In this document: positions 27,579-35,825 of the stretch, piece by piece
Position numbering within the stretch: position 1 is the stretch's first letter
How the letters are laid out: every line of letters begins with the position of its first letter
Source: Spirochaetia bacterium
Lineage (GTDB): Bacteria; Spirochaetota; Spirochaetia; CADAEX01
Direction: 5' to 3'
NCBI GenBank assembly: GCA_017446885.1
Contig: JAFSOR010000020.1
Span: 38,769-102,768 of the forward strand
DNA length: 64,000 nucleotides
Made by a program: the position numbers and the translations under genes
The notes under the pieces: model-generated
Told to the model about the DNA's origin: nothing
The model's database searches: none
What the model saw: the letters and a program-made list of their open reading frames with translations, nothing else

Positions 27579-30491
27579 ATGGACGTTAATACAATGCCTT
27601 TAGAAGCAGAGACTAGGGTGCTTATTGATCAAAACCTTAAAAATCTTGGTTGGAAATTAACGGGTAAAAATCAAAATGTTTATTACGAACAACCAAAATC
27701 AGCAGCGGAAAAGAAAAAACTTGCTGGGAAACGTCCTGATTATGTCCTTTATTCTAAAGAAAGTGATCGTCCTCTTATTGTAATTGAGGCAAAGAGAAAG
27801 GGATCACGAATCGACACCGCATTGGAACAAGGAATTGATTATGCACGTATAATAAATGCACCTCTTGTTTTTGCAACAGATGGTGTATATTGCAGAGCCT
27901 TTCATACATACGCCAACCGCCCTCCTATTCTGAATGGTGAAGAGATTGATGAGTTTATCCGTGAAGCGCTTGCTCTACGTTATCTGACGTCCTATGAAGT
28001 CAATACCGTCAGCCCTAAAGTCCAATATGACCGCAAGGAACTTATTCGCATTTTCGATGAAGCCAACAATATGCTGCGTGGAGAAGGCCTCCGTGCAGGT
28101 ATTGAACGTTTCGGCGAATTTGCGAACATCCTGTTTCTGAAACTTATTAGCGAAAGTGAACAAATTAAACGTGAAAGCGGTATTCAGACCAAGTTTGATA
28201 TTGCCTGTAGCTGGGATAGTATTAAACAGATTCCCTCGTCTACCCGTATTGAGTATATTAACAAGACTGTTTATGATAAGCTGAATGCGCTGTATAGCAC
28301 TGATATTTTCACTCCTTTACAGATTCGTGATCCAAGCATTCTGAAGGAAATAATGGATAAGCTAGATCCTCTCATGTTAACGGACGTTGATAGTGATGTT
28401 AAGGGTGATGCTTTCGAGTATTTCTTGAAGGCTTCGACGTCTACCAAGAATGATCTTGGCGAATACTTTACACCTCGCCATATCGTAAAAACTATGGTTC
28501 GCCTAGTTAATCCTCAAATTGGTGAAACCGTATATGATCCTTTTTGCGGAACCGGTGGTTTCTTGATCGAAAGCTTCCGTTATATTTTCAATAACATGGC
28601 GAGAACGGAAGCCAACCTCAAAAAACTGCGCGAGAGCACGGTTTATGGCAATGAGATTACAAATACTGCTCGTATTACAAAAATGAATATGATCTTGGCT
28701 GGCGACGGTCACAGCAACATTAAGATGAAAGACAGCCTTGCCAATCCGATTGACGGCACTACAACTTATACAGATGTAAACGGTGTTGTTCATCACAATG
28801 GCTATGATATTGTGCTGGCAAACATGCCGTATTCTCAGAAGACTAAGCACGGTGGTCTTTACGATCTGCCGAGTACCAATGGCGACAGTATCTGTGTGCA
28901 GCACTGTATGAAAGCAATTAACAGTGCTTCTGAAAATGGACGTATGGCGTTGGTTGTGCCGGAAGGCTTTCTGTTCCGTAAGGATTTGACAAAAACACGC
29001 GAGTATTTGCTGGATCATTGCCAGTTGCAAAGTATCATTTCGCTGCCGCAGGGTGTGTTTTTGCCGTATACGGGAGTTAAAACGGATATTATTTACGCTA
29101 CGAAGGTCAATCAAAAGATCAAGGCCGCAGAAAAGAAAAAGGATTTCTGGTATTTTGACGTTAAGAGCGATGGATATACATTGGACAATCACCGGCGTAA
29201 ACTTGAGACGCCAAGCGATTTGAGCAAATATGAAGAATATCGCAAGCTGGATAAAGATCAGGCTGCCGATATGATGAGGGTAGGATTTGAGATTATCCCG
29301 CTTGATAAAGTGCAGCGAAATTCGTTTATTCTCGTGGGAAGTAGATACAGGGAAAAGCGTTCAGTTAGCTCGAATGTAGATTATGAATGGTTTCCGCTGA
29401 AAGGTTTATGTGAAATTACTTCTGGACAATCGCCAAGCGGAACTAACTACAATAAAGAGGGAAATGGTTTGCCATTCTATCAAGGCAACATAAATTTTGG
29501 AAGCATTTCTCTTGAAGAGCCATCTTTATGGACATCGGAAATCACCAAAGAAGCGTATGATGGGGATATTTTATTATCAGTTAGAGCACCTGTTGGAGAA
29601 GTCAATATATGCAATAAACACATTTGCATAGGAAGAGGCCTTGCTTCTTTAAGACCTTCGCCAAGGCTCAACAACCGTTTTTTATACTATATGCTTAAAT
29701 ATCAAGGAGGTAATCTATTAAAACAGCGATCCATGGGAAGCACTTTTGAGTCAATAACAAAAAAAGATATTGAAGATTTATACATTCCACTTCCTCCCAT
29801 TGAAGAACAACTAAGAATAGCGTCTGAGCTTGATAGTTATCAGCAGATTATAAATGGAGCACGAGAGATATTGTCTAACTATAGCCCGAAAATTGTTTGT
29901 AAATCAGACAATTATCGTGCGTTAAATGAAATAGTAGCGTTTAAACCATCAAAAGCTGAAATAAAGGATTTACCTGGAGAAACTAAAGTCTCGTTTGTCC
30001 CGATGGCGATAATTAACACTTTTGATGCATCTTTTACATCTTCTGAAATTCGGGATCTTCAAGATGTATCTACCGGCTATACGTACTTTTGCGACAATGA
30101 TGTTTTGCTTGCAAAAATTACGCCTTGTTTTGAGAATGGCAAAGCTGGAATTGCTCGTAATCTTAAGAATGGGATTGGCTTTGGATCAACAGAATTCATT
30201 GTAATTCGCCCGGATACGTCTGTTGTTGAGCCTGAGTGGATTTTCTATCACATCAATACTCGTGAATTTATTGATGGGGGAAAATCATTTATGACAGGCA
30301 CAGCCGGGCAACAGAGAATTGATCTTAACTATGTTAAGCAGTATAAGATTCCTGTCCCGTCTCTGGAAGAACAAAGAAAAGTACTTGACGGTATTCATCG
30401 TGAGCAAGCTTTAATTGCGCCATCGAAAGAAATCATCAGTACATTTAGCGAAAAGATTGTTTCAAGAATCAAGGAAATATGGGGTGAATAA
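27579..30491 (+). CDS. Single-chain nuclease-methylase-specificity (R-M-S) protein
   Basis: 970 residues. Residues 1-135 are an HsdR_N-like PD-(D/E)xK nuclease with D54, E70-A-K72 and the QxxxY motif at 84-88. Residues 150-590 are an HsdM-like N6-adenine methylase with GEYFTPRHIV (294-303), motif I DPFCGTGGF (320-328) and motif IV NMPY at 415-418, where the usual first Pro is Met. Residues 605-965 carry two type I-style target recognition halves, each ending in a PLPPIEEQ/PVPSLEEQR helix. It should cut and methylate DNA alone, like a type IIG enzyme; no motor HsdR is present. AGGAGG precedes the ATG. Confidence 0.88.
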   Translation: MDVNTMPLEAETRVLIDQNLKNLGWKLTGKNQNVYYEQPKSAAEKKKLAGKRPDYVLYSKESDRPLIVIEAKRKGSRIDTALEQGIDYARIINAPLVFATDGVYCRAFHTYANRPPILNGEEIDEFIREALALRYLTSYEVNTVSPKVQYDRKELIRIFDEANNMLRGEGLRAGIERFGEFANILFLKLISESEQIKRESGIQTKFDIACSWDSIKQIPSSTRIEYINKTVYDKLNALYSTDIFTPLQIRDPSILKEIMDKLDPLMLTDVDSDVKGDAFEYFLKASTSTKNDLGEYFTPRHIVKTMVRLVNPQIGETVYDPFCGTGGFLIESFRYIFNNMARTEANLKKLRESTVYGNEITNTARITKMNMILAGDGHSNIKMKDSLANPIDGTTTYTDVNGVVHHNGYDIVLANMPYSQKTKHGGLYDLPSTNGDSICVQHCMKAINSASENGRMALVVPEGFLFRKDLTKTREYLLDHCQLQSIISLPQGVFLPYTGVKTDIIYATKVNQKIKAAEKKKDFWYFDVKSDGYTLDNHRRKLETPSDLSKYEEYRKLDKDQAADMMRVGFEIIPLDKVQRNSFILVGSRYREKRSVSSNVDYEWFPLKGLCEITSGQSPSGTNYNKEGNGLPFYQGNINFGSISLEEPSLWTSEITKEAYDGDILLSVRAPVGEVNICNKHICIGRGLASLRPSPRLNNRFLYYMLKYQGGNLLKQRSMGSTFESITKKDIEDLYIPLPPIEEQLRIASELDSYQQIINGAREILSNYSPKIVCKSDNYRALNEIVAFKPSKAEIKDLPGETKVSFVPMAIINTFDASFTSSEIRDLQDVSTGYTYFCDNDVLLAKITPCFENGKAGIARNLKNGIGFGSTEFIVIRPDTSVVEPEWIFYHINTREFIDGGKSFMTGTAGQQRIDLNYVKQYKIPVPSLEEQRKVLDGIHREQALIAPSKEIISTFSEKIVSRIKEIWGE

Positions 30492-30493
30492 GG

Positions 30494-31276
30494 GTGCCGG
30501 ATACTGTTGACTATACAGAAGTACCGCATTTACAAGACATTCTGAACTATCTACCGATTAACCCGGAAGATGAGGAAGATATTGTAAATTACGTACAGAA
30601 CATTACGAATCTTATTGCAATAAACTATAGGTACGGGCAGTACCAGTTTGCTTATTTCGGCGTCCATCTGTTATACATGACGTATATATACTGTACAGCA
30701 TGGAAAATCGGGAAAATTGAACCGGGACGTTATAAAGATGCTATCGTTTTCGCTCGCGCATACAATGGTAGAGAACGGGACCTCAAAATTGAGGAAGCGA
30801 ACTCCGTTTTTGCATATAGTCTGATGCCGGAGAAAGATATCGCAAAGCTGTTCAAAATTATAGAATTGGATAAATCCCAGATTTCTCAGGTCGGCAATCT
30901 CGTTGACACGAGAAATGAGATGGCTCATGCCTCCGGTAAATTTGAGATCCTTACGGAAGAAATCTTCGATGCAAAAGTGAGCAGCATTCTTTCATCCATG
31001 GACATAATTCATAGATGTATGACGCGGTTGATTCGAACATGGTATAGCCAGATCCTATTAAGGTTTTGTAAAGGTGAATATGAAGGATACGAGGATCCGA
31101 AAGATTTTATAGCCGAGCAAATGATTCAGACATATAAGCTCTCCATAAATGAATTACTACTTTGCAACGAGATGAGTGTAAGCAGTCTGATAACGGAGCA
31201 TCGGGGTTATAAAGTAAAGTTAAAAGCATTTAAAAAAACAGTTGAAGAGTATTGTCAAGAGATGGAATTTGTTTGA
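30494..31276 (+). CDS. HEPN-motif protein paired with the RM gene
   Basis: 260 residues, all-helical in appearance. The motif R140-N141-EMA-H145 fits the RN-x3-H catalytic signature of HEPN ribonucleases, in a helical context (VGNLVDTRNEMAHASG). The GTG start lies 2 bases after the RM stop codon, with AAGGG just before it, so translation is coupled. HEPN RNases beside restriction systems can act as a second, abortive layer of defence or as toxins. The family of this protein was not recognised, so the role is inference. Confidence 0.6.
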   Translation: MPDTVDYTEVPHLQDILNYLPINPEDEEDIVNYVQNITNLIAINYRYGQYQFAYFGVHLLYMTYIYCTAWKIGKIEPGRYKDAIVFARAYNGRERDLKIEEANSVFAYSLMPEKDIAKLFKIIELDKSQISQVGNLVDTRNEMAHASGKFEILTEEIFDAKVSSILSSMDIIHRCMTRLIRTWYSQILLRFCKGEYEGYEDPKDFIAEQMIQTYKLSINELLLCNEMSVSSLITEHRGYKVKLKAFKKTVEEYCQEMEFV

Positions 31277-31300
31277 CATTTATTAATATAATGTTATTAA
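31273..31300 (+). promoter_or_regulatory. Possible promoter at the right end of the island
   Basis: TTGACA (31273-31278), a 16-base spacer and TATTAA (31295-31300). It overlaps the HEPN stop codon and would drive the hydrolase gene cut off from its old upstream region by the insertion. Confidence 0.45.
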
Positions 31301-31313
31301 CTCCAATTATTCA

Positions 31314-31354
31314 GCAACCATAGAGTGGGAGTAAACTATGAACTATCTTAAATT
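31314..31354 (+). repeat. Right direct repeat (attR-like)
   Basis: Second copy of the guaA end. It still encodes the six terminal GMP synthase residues (A-T-I-E-W-E) and a stop in frame, then supplies GGGAG and the start codon of the hydrolase gene. See the left copy at 27100-27138. Confidence 0.85.
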
Positions 31355-32087
31355 TGGAAACGGTGCAAAAACCTTGGTTCTTATCCCTGGGCTCAGCGTC
31401 CAGAGCGTCCTTCTTATGGGCGATGCCGTAGCCCGCGATTATAAGTTTTTTACAGATGACTATACTGTTTATCTGATTGACCGCAGGGAAGATGTTCCGC
31501 CAGTCTATACAGTGGCAGATATGGCCAGGGACACAGCAGAGAAAATGAAGGAGCTGGGGCTTAAGGATGTATGCCTTTTCGGTGCTTCCCAGGGTGGCAT
31601 GATCTCTATGCTGATTGCAGCCTGGTATCCTGAGCTGGTGCACAAGCTGGTGCTTGCATCCTCTGCCGCCAGAATCTCAGATCTCGGGAACAGTGTAATC
31701 CGGGGTTGGATATCCTTGGCAGAGAAGAAAGATGGCCCTGCTCTTTATCTCGATTTCCTTAAGAAAGTCTATCCATCATATATGTTTGACACATATAAGG
31801 ATGCCTTTATTGCCGCAGGAAACAGTGTTACTTCCGAGGAGCTTGAGCATTTTATCATCATTGCCAAGGGAGCAGAGAACTTTGATGCCACATCTGAGCT
31901 GGACAAGATACAATGCCCGGTGCTGGTTACAGGGAGCGATGACGATGCAGTGCTTGGACCAGAGCCATCATATGAGCTTGCCAGAATCTTAGGCTGCCAG
32001 ATTCACATGTACAAAGACTATGGACACGACTGCTACGACACAGCCCCTGACTATAAAGATAGGATGTTCAAGTTCTTTAATGACTGA
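31338..32087 (+). CDS. Alpha/beta hydrolase
   Basis: 249 residues of the alpha/beta-hydrolase fold. The oxyanion-side LVLIPGLSVQS is near residue 15, the nucleophile elbow is GASQGG (about residue 80), the acid is in VTGSDDDAV, and the catalytic His in KDYGHDCYD near the end. The substrate is unknown. It lies just outside the guaA-linked island and shares its first bases with the left repeat, so it was the original neighbour of guaA. It ends 2 bases before the convergent purF. Confidence 0.88.
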   Translation: MNYLKFGNGAKTLVLIPGLSVQSVLLMGDAVARDYKFFTDDYTVYLIDRREDVPPVYTVADMARDTAEKMKELGLKDVCLFGASQGGMISMLIAAWYPELVHKLVLASSAARISDLGNSVIRGWISLAEKKDGPALYLDFLKKVYPSYMFDTYKDAFIAAGNSVTSEELEHFIIIAKGAENFDATSELDKIQCPVLVTGSDDDAVLGPEPSYELARILGCQIHMYKDYGHDCYDTAPDYKDRMFKFFND

Positions 32088-32089
32088 AC

Positions 32090-33565
32090 TTACAACTTCT
32101 TCCCATGGATCTCGCCGGGTACGCTCATCGGGTACACACCGGTAAAGCAGCCCTCGCAGAAACCGTAGGTCTCGGGGTTGCATTCCCTGCAGGCCTCGAG
32201 CATTCCCTTTGCACTTATGAATGCCAGTGTGTCGGCACCGATTTCCTTGCAGATTTCTGCCACATTGTGCTTGTTTGAGATAAGCTCGTTACGGGTCGGT
32301 GTGTCGATACCGAAGTAGCATGGGAACTTGACCGGAGGCGATGCTATGCGGAAATGGACTTCCTTGGCACCAGCCCTTCGCAGAATCTGCACCAGACGGC
32401 GGCTTGTGGTACCGCGCACTATCGAGTCGTCGATAACCACCACGCGCTTTCCGTCCACAACAGAGCGTACCGCATTGAGCTTTACAAAGACCATGTTCTC
32501 ACGTTCCCGCTGTGTAGGGGCAATAAAGGTTCTTCCGATATATCTGTTCTTTATAAGGCCGCTGGCATAAGGAATTCCGGTAGCCTTGGCATAACCCTGG
32601 GCTGCGCTTAAGCCGCTGTCAGGCACGCCGATAACTACATCAGCAGGAACACCGCTCTCTTTGGCCAGCACAGCACCCATCTTCTCCCGGGCTACATTCA
32701 CAGGAATGCCGTCCATTACGCTGTCGGGCCGTGCAAAGTATACATATTCGAATACACAGGTGTGCTTAGAAGTGCGTTCGCCGAAATCGTAAGATGTCAC
32801 ACCCTCTTCATTTATCAAGACAATCTCGCCAGGCTTTATGTCCCTGACAAAGGTGCCGTTAAGGGCATCGAAGGCGCAGCTTTCGCTTGCAAGCATCCAG
32901 CCACCTTCCACCTGTCCAAGGCAGAGCGGACGGATACCGTTAGGATCTCTTGCTCCGATAACACAATCATTGGTCATAATGACAATTGCGAATGAGCCTT
33001 TGATTATCTGGATTGTATCGATAAGAGCTTTTTCCAGCCCCTTCTTGAAGGAACGGGCAATGAGCTTAAGAATGACTTCTGTGTCGCTGTTGCACTGGAA
33101 GGTACAGCCGCTTTCCTCAAGCATCTCTCTGAGCTGCTCATAGTTCACCAGCTGGCCGTTGTGGACAACAGCAATATCGCCAAGCTTGGTACCCTGCATC
33201 ATAGGCTGTGCATTTTCTGGCGACTTGTTTCCTGCTGTAGCATAACGGACATGAGCACAGGCAATGTTACCTGTCAGGGACTGCAGATTTTCCTGGCTGA
33301 ATACCTCGGCTGTAGTTCCTTTTCCCTTGTGCAGCTTCATCTCTTTTCCGTCGCTTATTGCGATTCCGGCGCTCTCCTGTCCCCGGTGCTGCAGAGCATA
33401 GAGGGCATAATAGGCCAATGTTGCGGCATTAAAGTCCTTGGCAGAGTAAGCTTTGTATTCTTTCTTAGCTTCGGGTGCATCATTTTTCTTGTTAAGGAAA
33501 ATACCAACTACGCCGCATTCATCATGCAGCTTGTCATCAAGATACTCAAAGTCTTCGTCTTTCAT
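32090..33565 (-). CDS. purF: Amidophosphoribosyltransferase
   Basis: First enzyme of purine synthesis (PRPP plus glutamine to phosphoribosylamine). Start set at ATG 33565, with AGGGA 7 bases before it. Other in-frame starts at 33571 and 33589 are possible. A short propeptide (MKDEDFEYLDDKLHDE) precedes the catalytic Cys of CGVVGIF. The Ntn glutaminase occupies about 1-260, and the PRPP site VVVIDDSIVRGTT is at about residues 365-377. C-terminal cysteines (ACRECNPETYGFCEGC) may bind an Fe-S cluster as in the B. subtilis enzyme. It follows purE by 20 bases. Confidence 0.95.
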   Translation of the reverse strand: MKDEDFEYLDDKLHDECGVVGIFLNKKNDAPEAKKEYKAYSAKDFNAATLAYYALYALQHRGQESAGIAISDGKEMKLHKGKGTTAEVFSQENLQSLTGNIACAHVRYATAGNKSPENAQPMMQGTKLGDIAVVHNGQLVNYEQLREMLEESGCTFQCNSDTEVILKLIARSFKKGLEKALIDTIQIIKGSFAIVIMTNDCVIGARDPNGIRPLCLGQVEGGWMLASESCAFDALNGTFVRDIKPGEIVLINEEGVTSYDFGERTSKHTCVFEYVYFARPDSVMDGIPVNVAREKMGAVLAKESGVPADVVIGVPDSGLSAAQGYAKATGIPYASGLIKNRYIGRTFIAPTQRERENMVFVKLNAVRSVVDGKRVVVIDDSIVRGTTSRRLVQILRRAGAKEVHFRIASPPVKFPCYFGIDTPTRNELISNKHNVAEICKEIGADTLAFISAKGMLEACRECNPETYGFCEGCFTGVYPMSVPGEIHGKKL

Positions 33566-33585
33566 CCTCATGTCCCTATATAATG

Positions 33586-34083
33586 TCAAAATTCAATTTT
33601 TCCGCCGTTAACTGCAGCATCAGATGCCAGCTTTCTGCGGAATGCAATAAGTTTTTCTTTAATATCCGGGTATTTTATCCCCAGAATCTCCAGAGCAAGA
33701 TATGCAGCATTCTTTGCGTTGTTTATTCCTACGCTGGCCACCGGAATCTGCGGCGGCATCTGCACAGTAGAAAGAAGTGCATCCATACCGGCAAGGCCGT
33801 TGCTCTTTCCAGGGGTCACGCACTCAAGGGGAACCCCTATCACAGGAAGCACTGTATGGCCGGCTATCACCCCAGGAAGGGCTGCCGAAAGGCCTGCTCC
33901 AGCTATTATTACCTCGCATCCATCTTTTTCCACCTGTCCAAGGGTCTTTATCAGCAGGTCCCCGGCTCTGTGGGCAGAGATTGCGTAAGCACTGTATTCC
34001 ACGCCGAATTCGCTTAAGACATCGGCAGCTTTCTTCATAGTTTCGGTATCAGATTTTGAACCAAAGAATATTGCGGCTTTCAT
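33586..34083 (-). CDS. purE: Phosphoribosylaminoimidazole carboxylase / mutase PurE
   Basis: 165 residues. GSKSDTETMKKAADVLSEFG and SAHRAGD near the N-terminus, then AGAGLSAALPGVIAGHTVLPVIGVP, define PurE. No purK is in the window; the Treponema denticola PurE is a class II enzyme that uses CO2 directly, and this may be the same, but class was not decided from sequence. There is no Shine-Dalgarno sequence; a -10 box ends 6 bases before the ATG. It is the first gene of a purE-purF pair. Confidence 0.95.
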   Translation of the reverse strand: MKAAIFFGSKSDTETMKKAADVLSEFGVEYSAYAISAHRAGDLLIKTLGQVEKDGCEVIIAGAGLSAALPGVIAGHTVLPVIGVPLECVTPGKSNGLAGMDALLSTVQMPPQIPVASVGINNAKNAAYLALEILGIKYPDIKEKLIAFRRKLASDAAVNGGKIEF

Positions 34084-34089
34084 AATATT

Positions 34090-34119
34090 ATTTTACTACA
34101 TATGGGGAGTGCTTTACAA
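34090..34119 (-). promoter_or_regulatory. Promoter of purE-purF, apparently leaderless
   Basis: Minus strand: TTGTAA (34119-34114), 18-base spacer and TAAAAT (34095-34090), then 6 bases before the purE ATG. Back to back with the purC promoter. Confidence 0.55.
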
Positions 34120-34126
34120 GATACCC

Positions 34127-34155
34127 TTGCGGAAGAAGAGCTTAAATGATACTAT
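34127..34155 (+). promoter_or_regulatory. Promoter of purC
   Basis: TTGCGG (34127-34132), 17-base spacer and TACTAT (34150-34155). The start would be near 34162, about 11 bases before the ATG, with GGAG at 34163-34166. No PUR-box-like repeat is obvious between the two promoters. Confidence 0.55.
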
Positions 34156-34172
34156 TTTTACAGGAGAAAAAA

Positions 34173-35018
34173 ATGAAAAAAATTATCAGCGGAAAAGTCC
34201 GCGAAGTATATGATCTTGAAGATGGAAGAATGGTGATAGTGACTACAGACCGCCTGTCGGCCTTTGATGTTATACTGCCACGCCTTATCCCAGACAAAGG
34301 TAAGGTGCTTAATGCCCTGTCCAACTTCTGGTTCGATTATACCAAGGATATAGTCAAGAGCCACATGATTTCATCAGACTTAAAGGATATGCCGGCCGAT
34401 TTCCAGAAGCCTGAGTACGAGGGGCGCACCATCCTAGTGAAGAAGCTCAAGATGATTCCTTACGAGGTTATTGTCCGGGGCTATATGTTCGGCAGCATGT
34501 GGGAAGCCTACAAGAAGGGAGAGCCTTTCCTGGGCCACAAGTTCGACAAGACTTATCAGCAGGCCGAGAAGCTGGCTGAGCCGATAGTGACACCATCCAC
34601 CAAGGCTGAGTTCGGAACCCATGATGTGAACGTGACACTCCAGTACATGAAGGATGACCTGGGTGACAAGCTGGGAAGCGCCATAGAGAAGGCTGCCATC
34701 GCTGTCTACAAGCGGTGCTACGACCATGCATACAAGAACGGCATAATAATTGCAGACACCAAGTTTGAGTTCGGACTGGACGAGAATGGAGAGCTGGTTC
34801 TGGCAGACGAGGTGCTGACCCCAGACTCAAGCCGTTTCTGGAACAGGGACACCTACAAGGTGGGGACAAACCCTGCAAGCTTCGACAAGCAGTTTGTCCG
34901 GGACTGGCTCAAGGCCAACAATCTGGCGGGAGACCCAAATATCAAGACTCTGCCGGATGACGTGGTGGACAAGACCGCAGCACTCTACAAGGAATGCCAG
35001 AACAGAATCTGCAGATAA
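34173..35018 (+). CDS. purC: SAICAR synthase
   Basis: ATP-dependent ligation of aspartate to CAIR. Begins at ATG 34173 behind GGAG, giving MKKIISGKVREVYDLED, the normal start of PurC. PYEVIVRGYMFGSMWEAYKKG and LADEVLTPDSSRFWNRDTYK are the signature blocks. 281 residues matches the family. The end overlaps the HAD gene by 25 bases in another frame. Confidence 0.96.
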   Translation: MKKIISGKVREVYDLEDGRMVIVTTDRLSAFDVILPRLIPDKGKVLNALSNFWFDYTKDIVKSHMISSDLKDMPADFQKPEYEGRTILVKKLKMIPYEVIVRGYMFGSMWEAYKKGEPFLGHKFDKTYQQAEKLAEPIVTPSTKAEFGTHDVNVTLQYMKDDLGDKLGSAIEKAAIAVYKRCYDHAYKNGIIIADTKFEFGLDENGELVLADEVLTPDSSRFWNRDTYKVGTNPASFDKQFVRDWLKANNLAGDPNIKTLPDDVVDKTAALYKECQNRICR

Positions 35019-35782
35019 AAGCTGTATTTTTTGATGTAGACGGAACATTATTATCTCATACCACGAACATGGTGAGCATAAGCACCCGTAATGCTGTTAT
35101 GTCCCTGCAGGCTAAAGGCATCAAGACTATTGTGTGCACCGGCCGGGACATAGGGGCATATGCAAGGCTTCCTATGGGCGACCTCCATTTTGACGGATAC
35201 CTTACTCTGAATGGCGACCTGCTGCTGGATTCCCACCGCAAGATTTATGCAGGAACTCCGATAGATCAGGGGGATATGGAGGTGCTGACCCAGGCATTCA
35301 GGGCAAAGAAGATTCCATTTATCATGGTTGCCAAAGACCGGGTCTATATCAATTATGTGGACGAGACTGTGTTAAAGACCCAGGACAGCCAGATGTCGGC
35401 AGTTCCTCAGGTGGGGAAGTACAACGGAGAGAAAATTTATCAGATCATGGCCTTTGTCCCGGTGCACCAGCAGCAGATACTCAGCTCAATCCTGGATGAA
35501 TGCAAGATTATCAGCTGGCACGACACAGGCATCGACATAATACCGGCAGAGGGAGGAAAGGCATCTGGCATGCAGAAATATATGGAGCTGCATGGACTTA
35601 AACGCTCAGAAATCATGGCTTTCGGCGATGGAGATAACGATATCGACATGCTTAAGCTTGCCGGTATAGGGGTGGCTATGGGCAACGGTACCGAAGGAGC
35701 CCAAGCTGCCGCCGACTATGTCACCGCCTCGGTGGACGATGACGGCATAGCAAAAGCCCTGCGGCACTTTGGCCTGATTTGA
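34994..35782 (+). CDS. Cof-type HAD-superfamily phosphatase
   Basis: 262 residues. The N-terminal FFDVDGTLLSH carries the nucleophile Asp; KSxxT-like and C2-type cap regions follow, and MAFGDGDNDIDMLKLAG is the C-terminal Mg-binding motif of Cof/YidA-type sugar-phosphate phosphatases. The substrate is unknown. Its ATG lies inside purC, so it is probably translated by reinitiation from the purC mRNA. Confidence 0.88.
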   Translation: MPEQNLQIKAVFFDVDGTLLSHTTNMVSISTRNAVMSLQAKGIKTIVCTGRDIGAYARLPMGDLHFDGYLTLNGDLLLDSHRKIYAGTPIDQGDMEVLTQAFRAKKIPFIMVAKDRVYINYVDETVLKTQDSQMSAVPQVGKYNGEKIYQIMAFVPVHQQQILSSILDECKIISWHDTGIDIIPAEGGKASGMQKYMELHGLKRSEIMAFGDGDNDIDMLKLAGIGVAMGNGTEGAQAAADYVTASVDDDGIAKALRHFGLI

Positions 35783-35790
35783 TTTTTTTG

Positions 35791-35819
35791 TTTACGCCTT
35801 GAAAAATTTGGTATATTAT
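35791..35819 (+). promoter_or_regulatory. Promoter of the YhcG-like gene, leaderless
   Basis: TTTACG (35791-35796), a 17-base spacer and TATTAT (35814-35819). Six bases follow before the ATG at 35826, which therefore coincides with the predicted transcription start; no ribosome site. Confidence 0.55.
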
Positions 35820-35825
35820 TAATCT

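Larger units (their letters stand above)
27121..31313 (+). mobile_element. Defence island inserted at the 3' end of guaA, no integrase
   Basis: The segment between the two repeat copies is visibly A+T-richer than its neighbours and holds a small winged-helix-like gene, a single-chain restriction-modification gene and a HEPN-motif gene. The guaA 3' end is a known target for site-specific island integrases in other bacteria. None is present here, so the element is either a degraded island or was mobilised from elsewhere. The right copy rebuilds the ribosome site and ATG of the hydrolase gene. The stretch 27139-27253 shows no gene. Confidence 0.75.

Noticed and set aside
27579..30491. Ordinary type I HsdM with a separate HsdS
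   Set aside because: Nuclease, methylase and two recognition halves are in one continuous frame, and there is no HsdR gene nearby.
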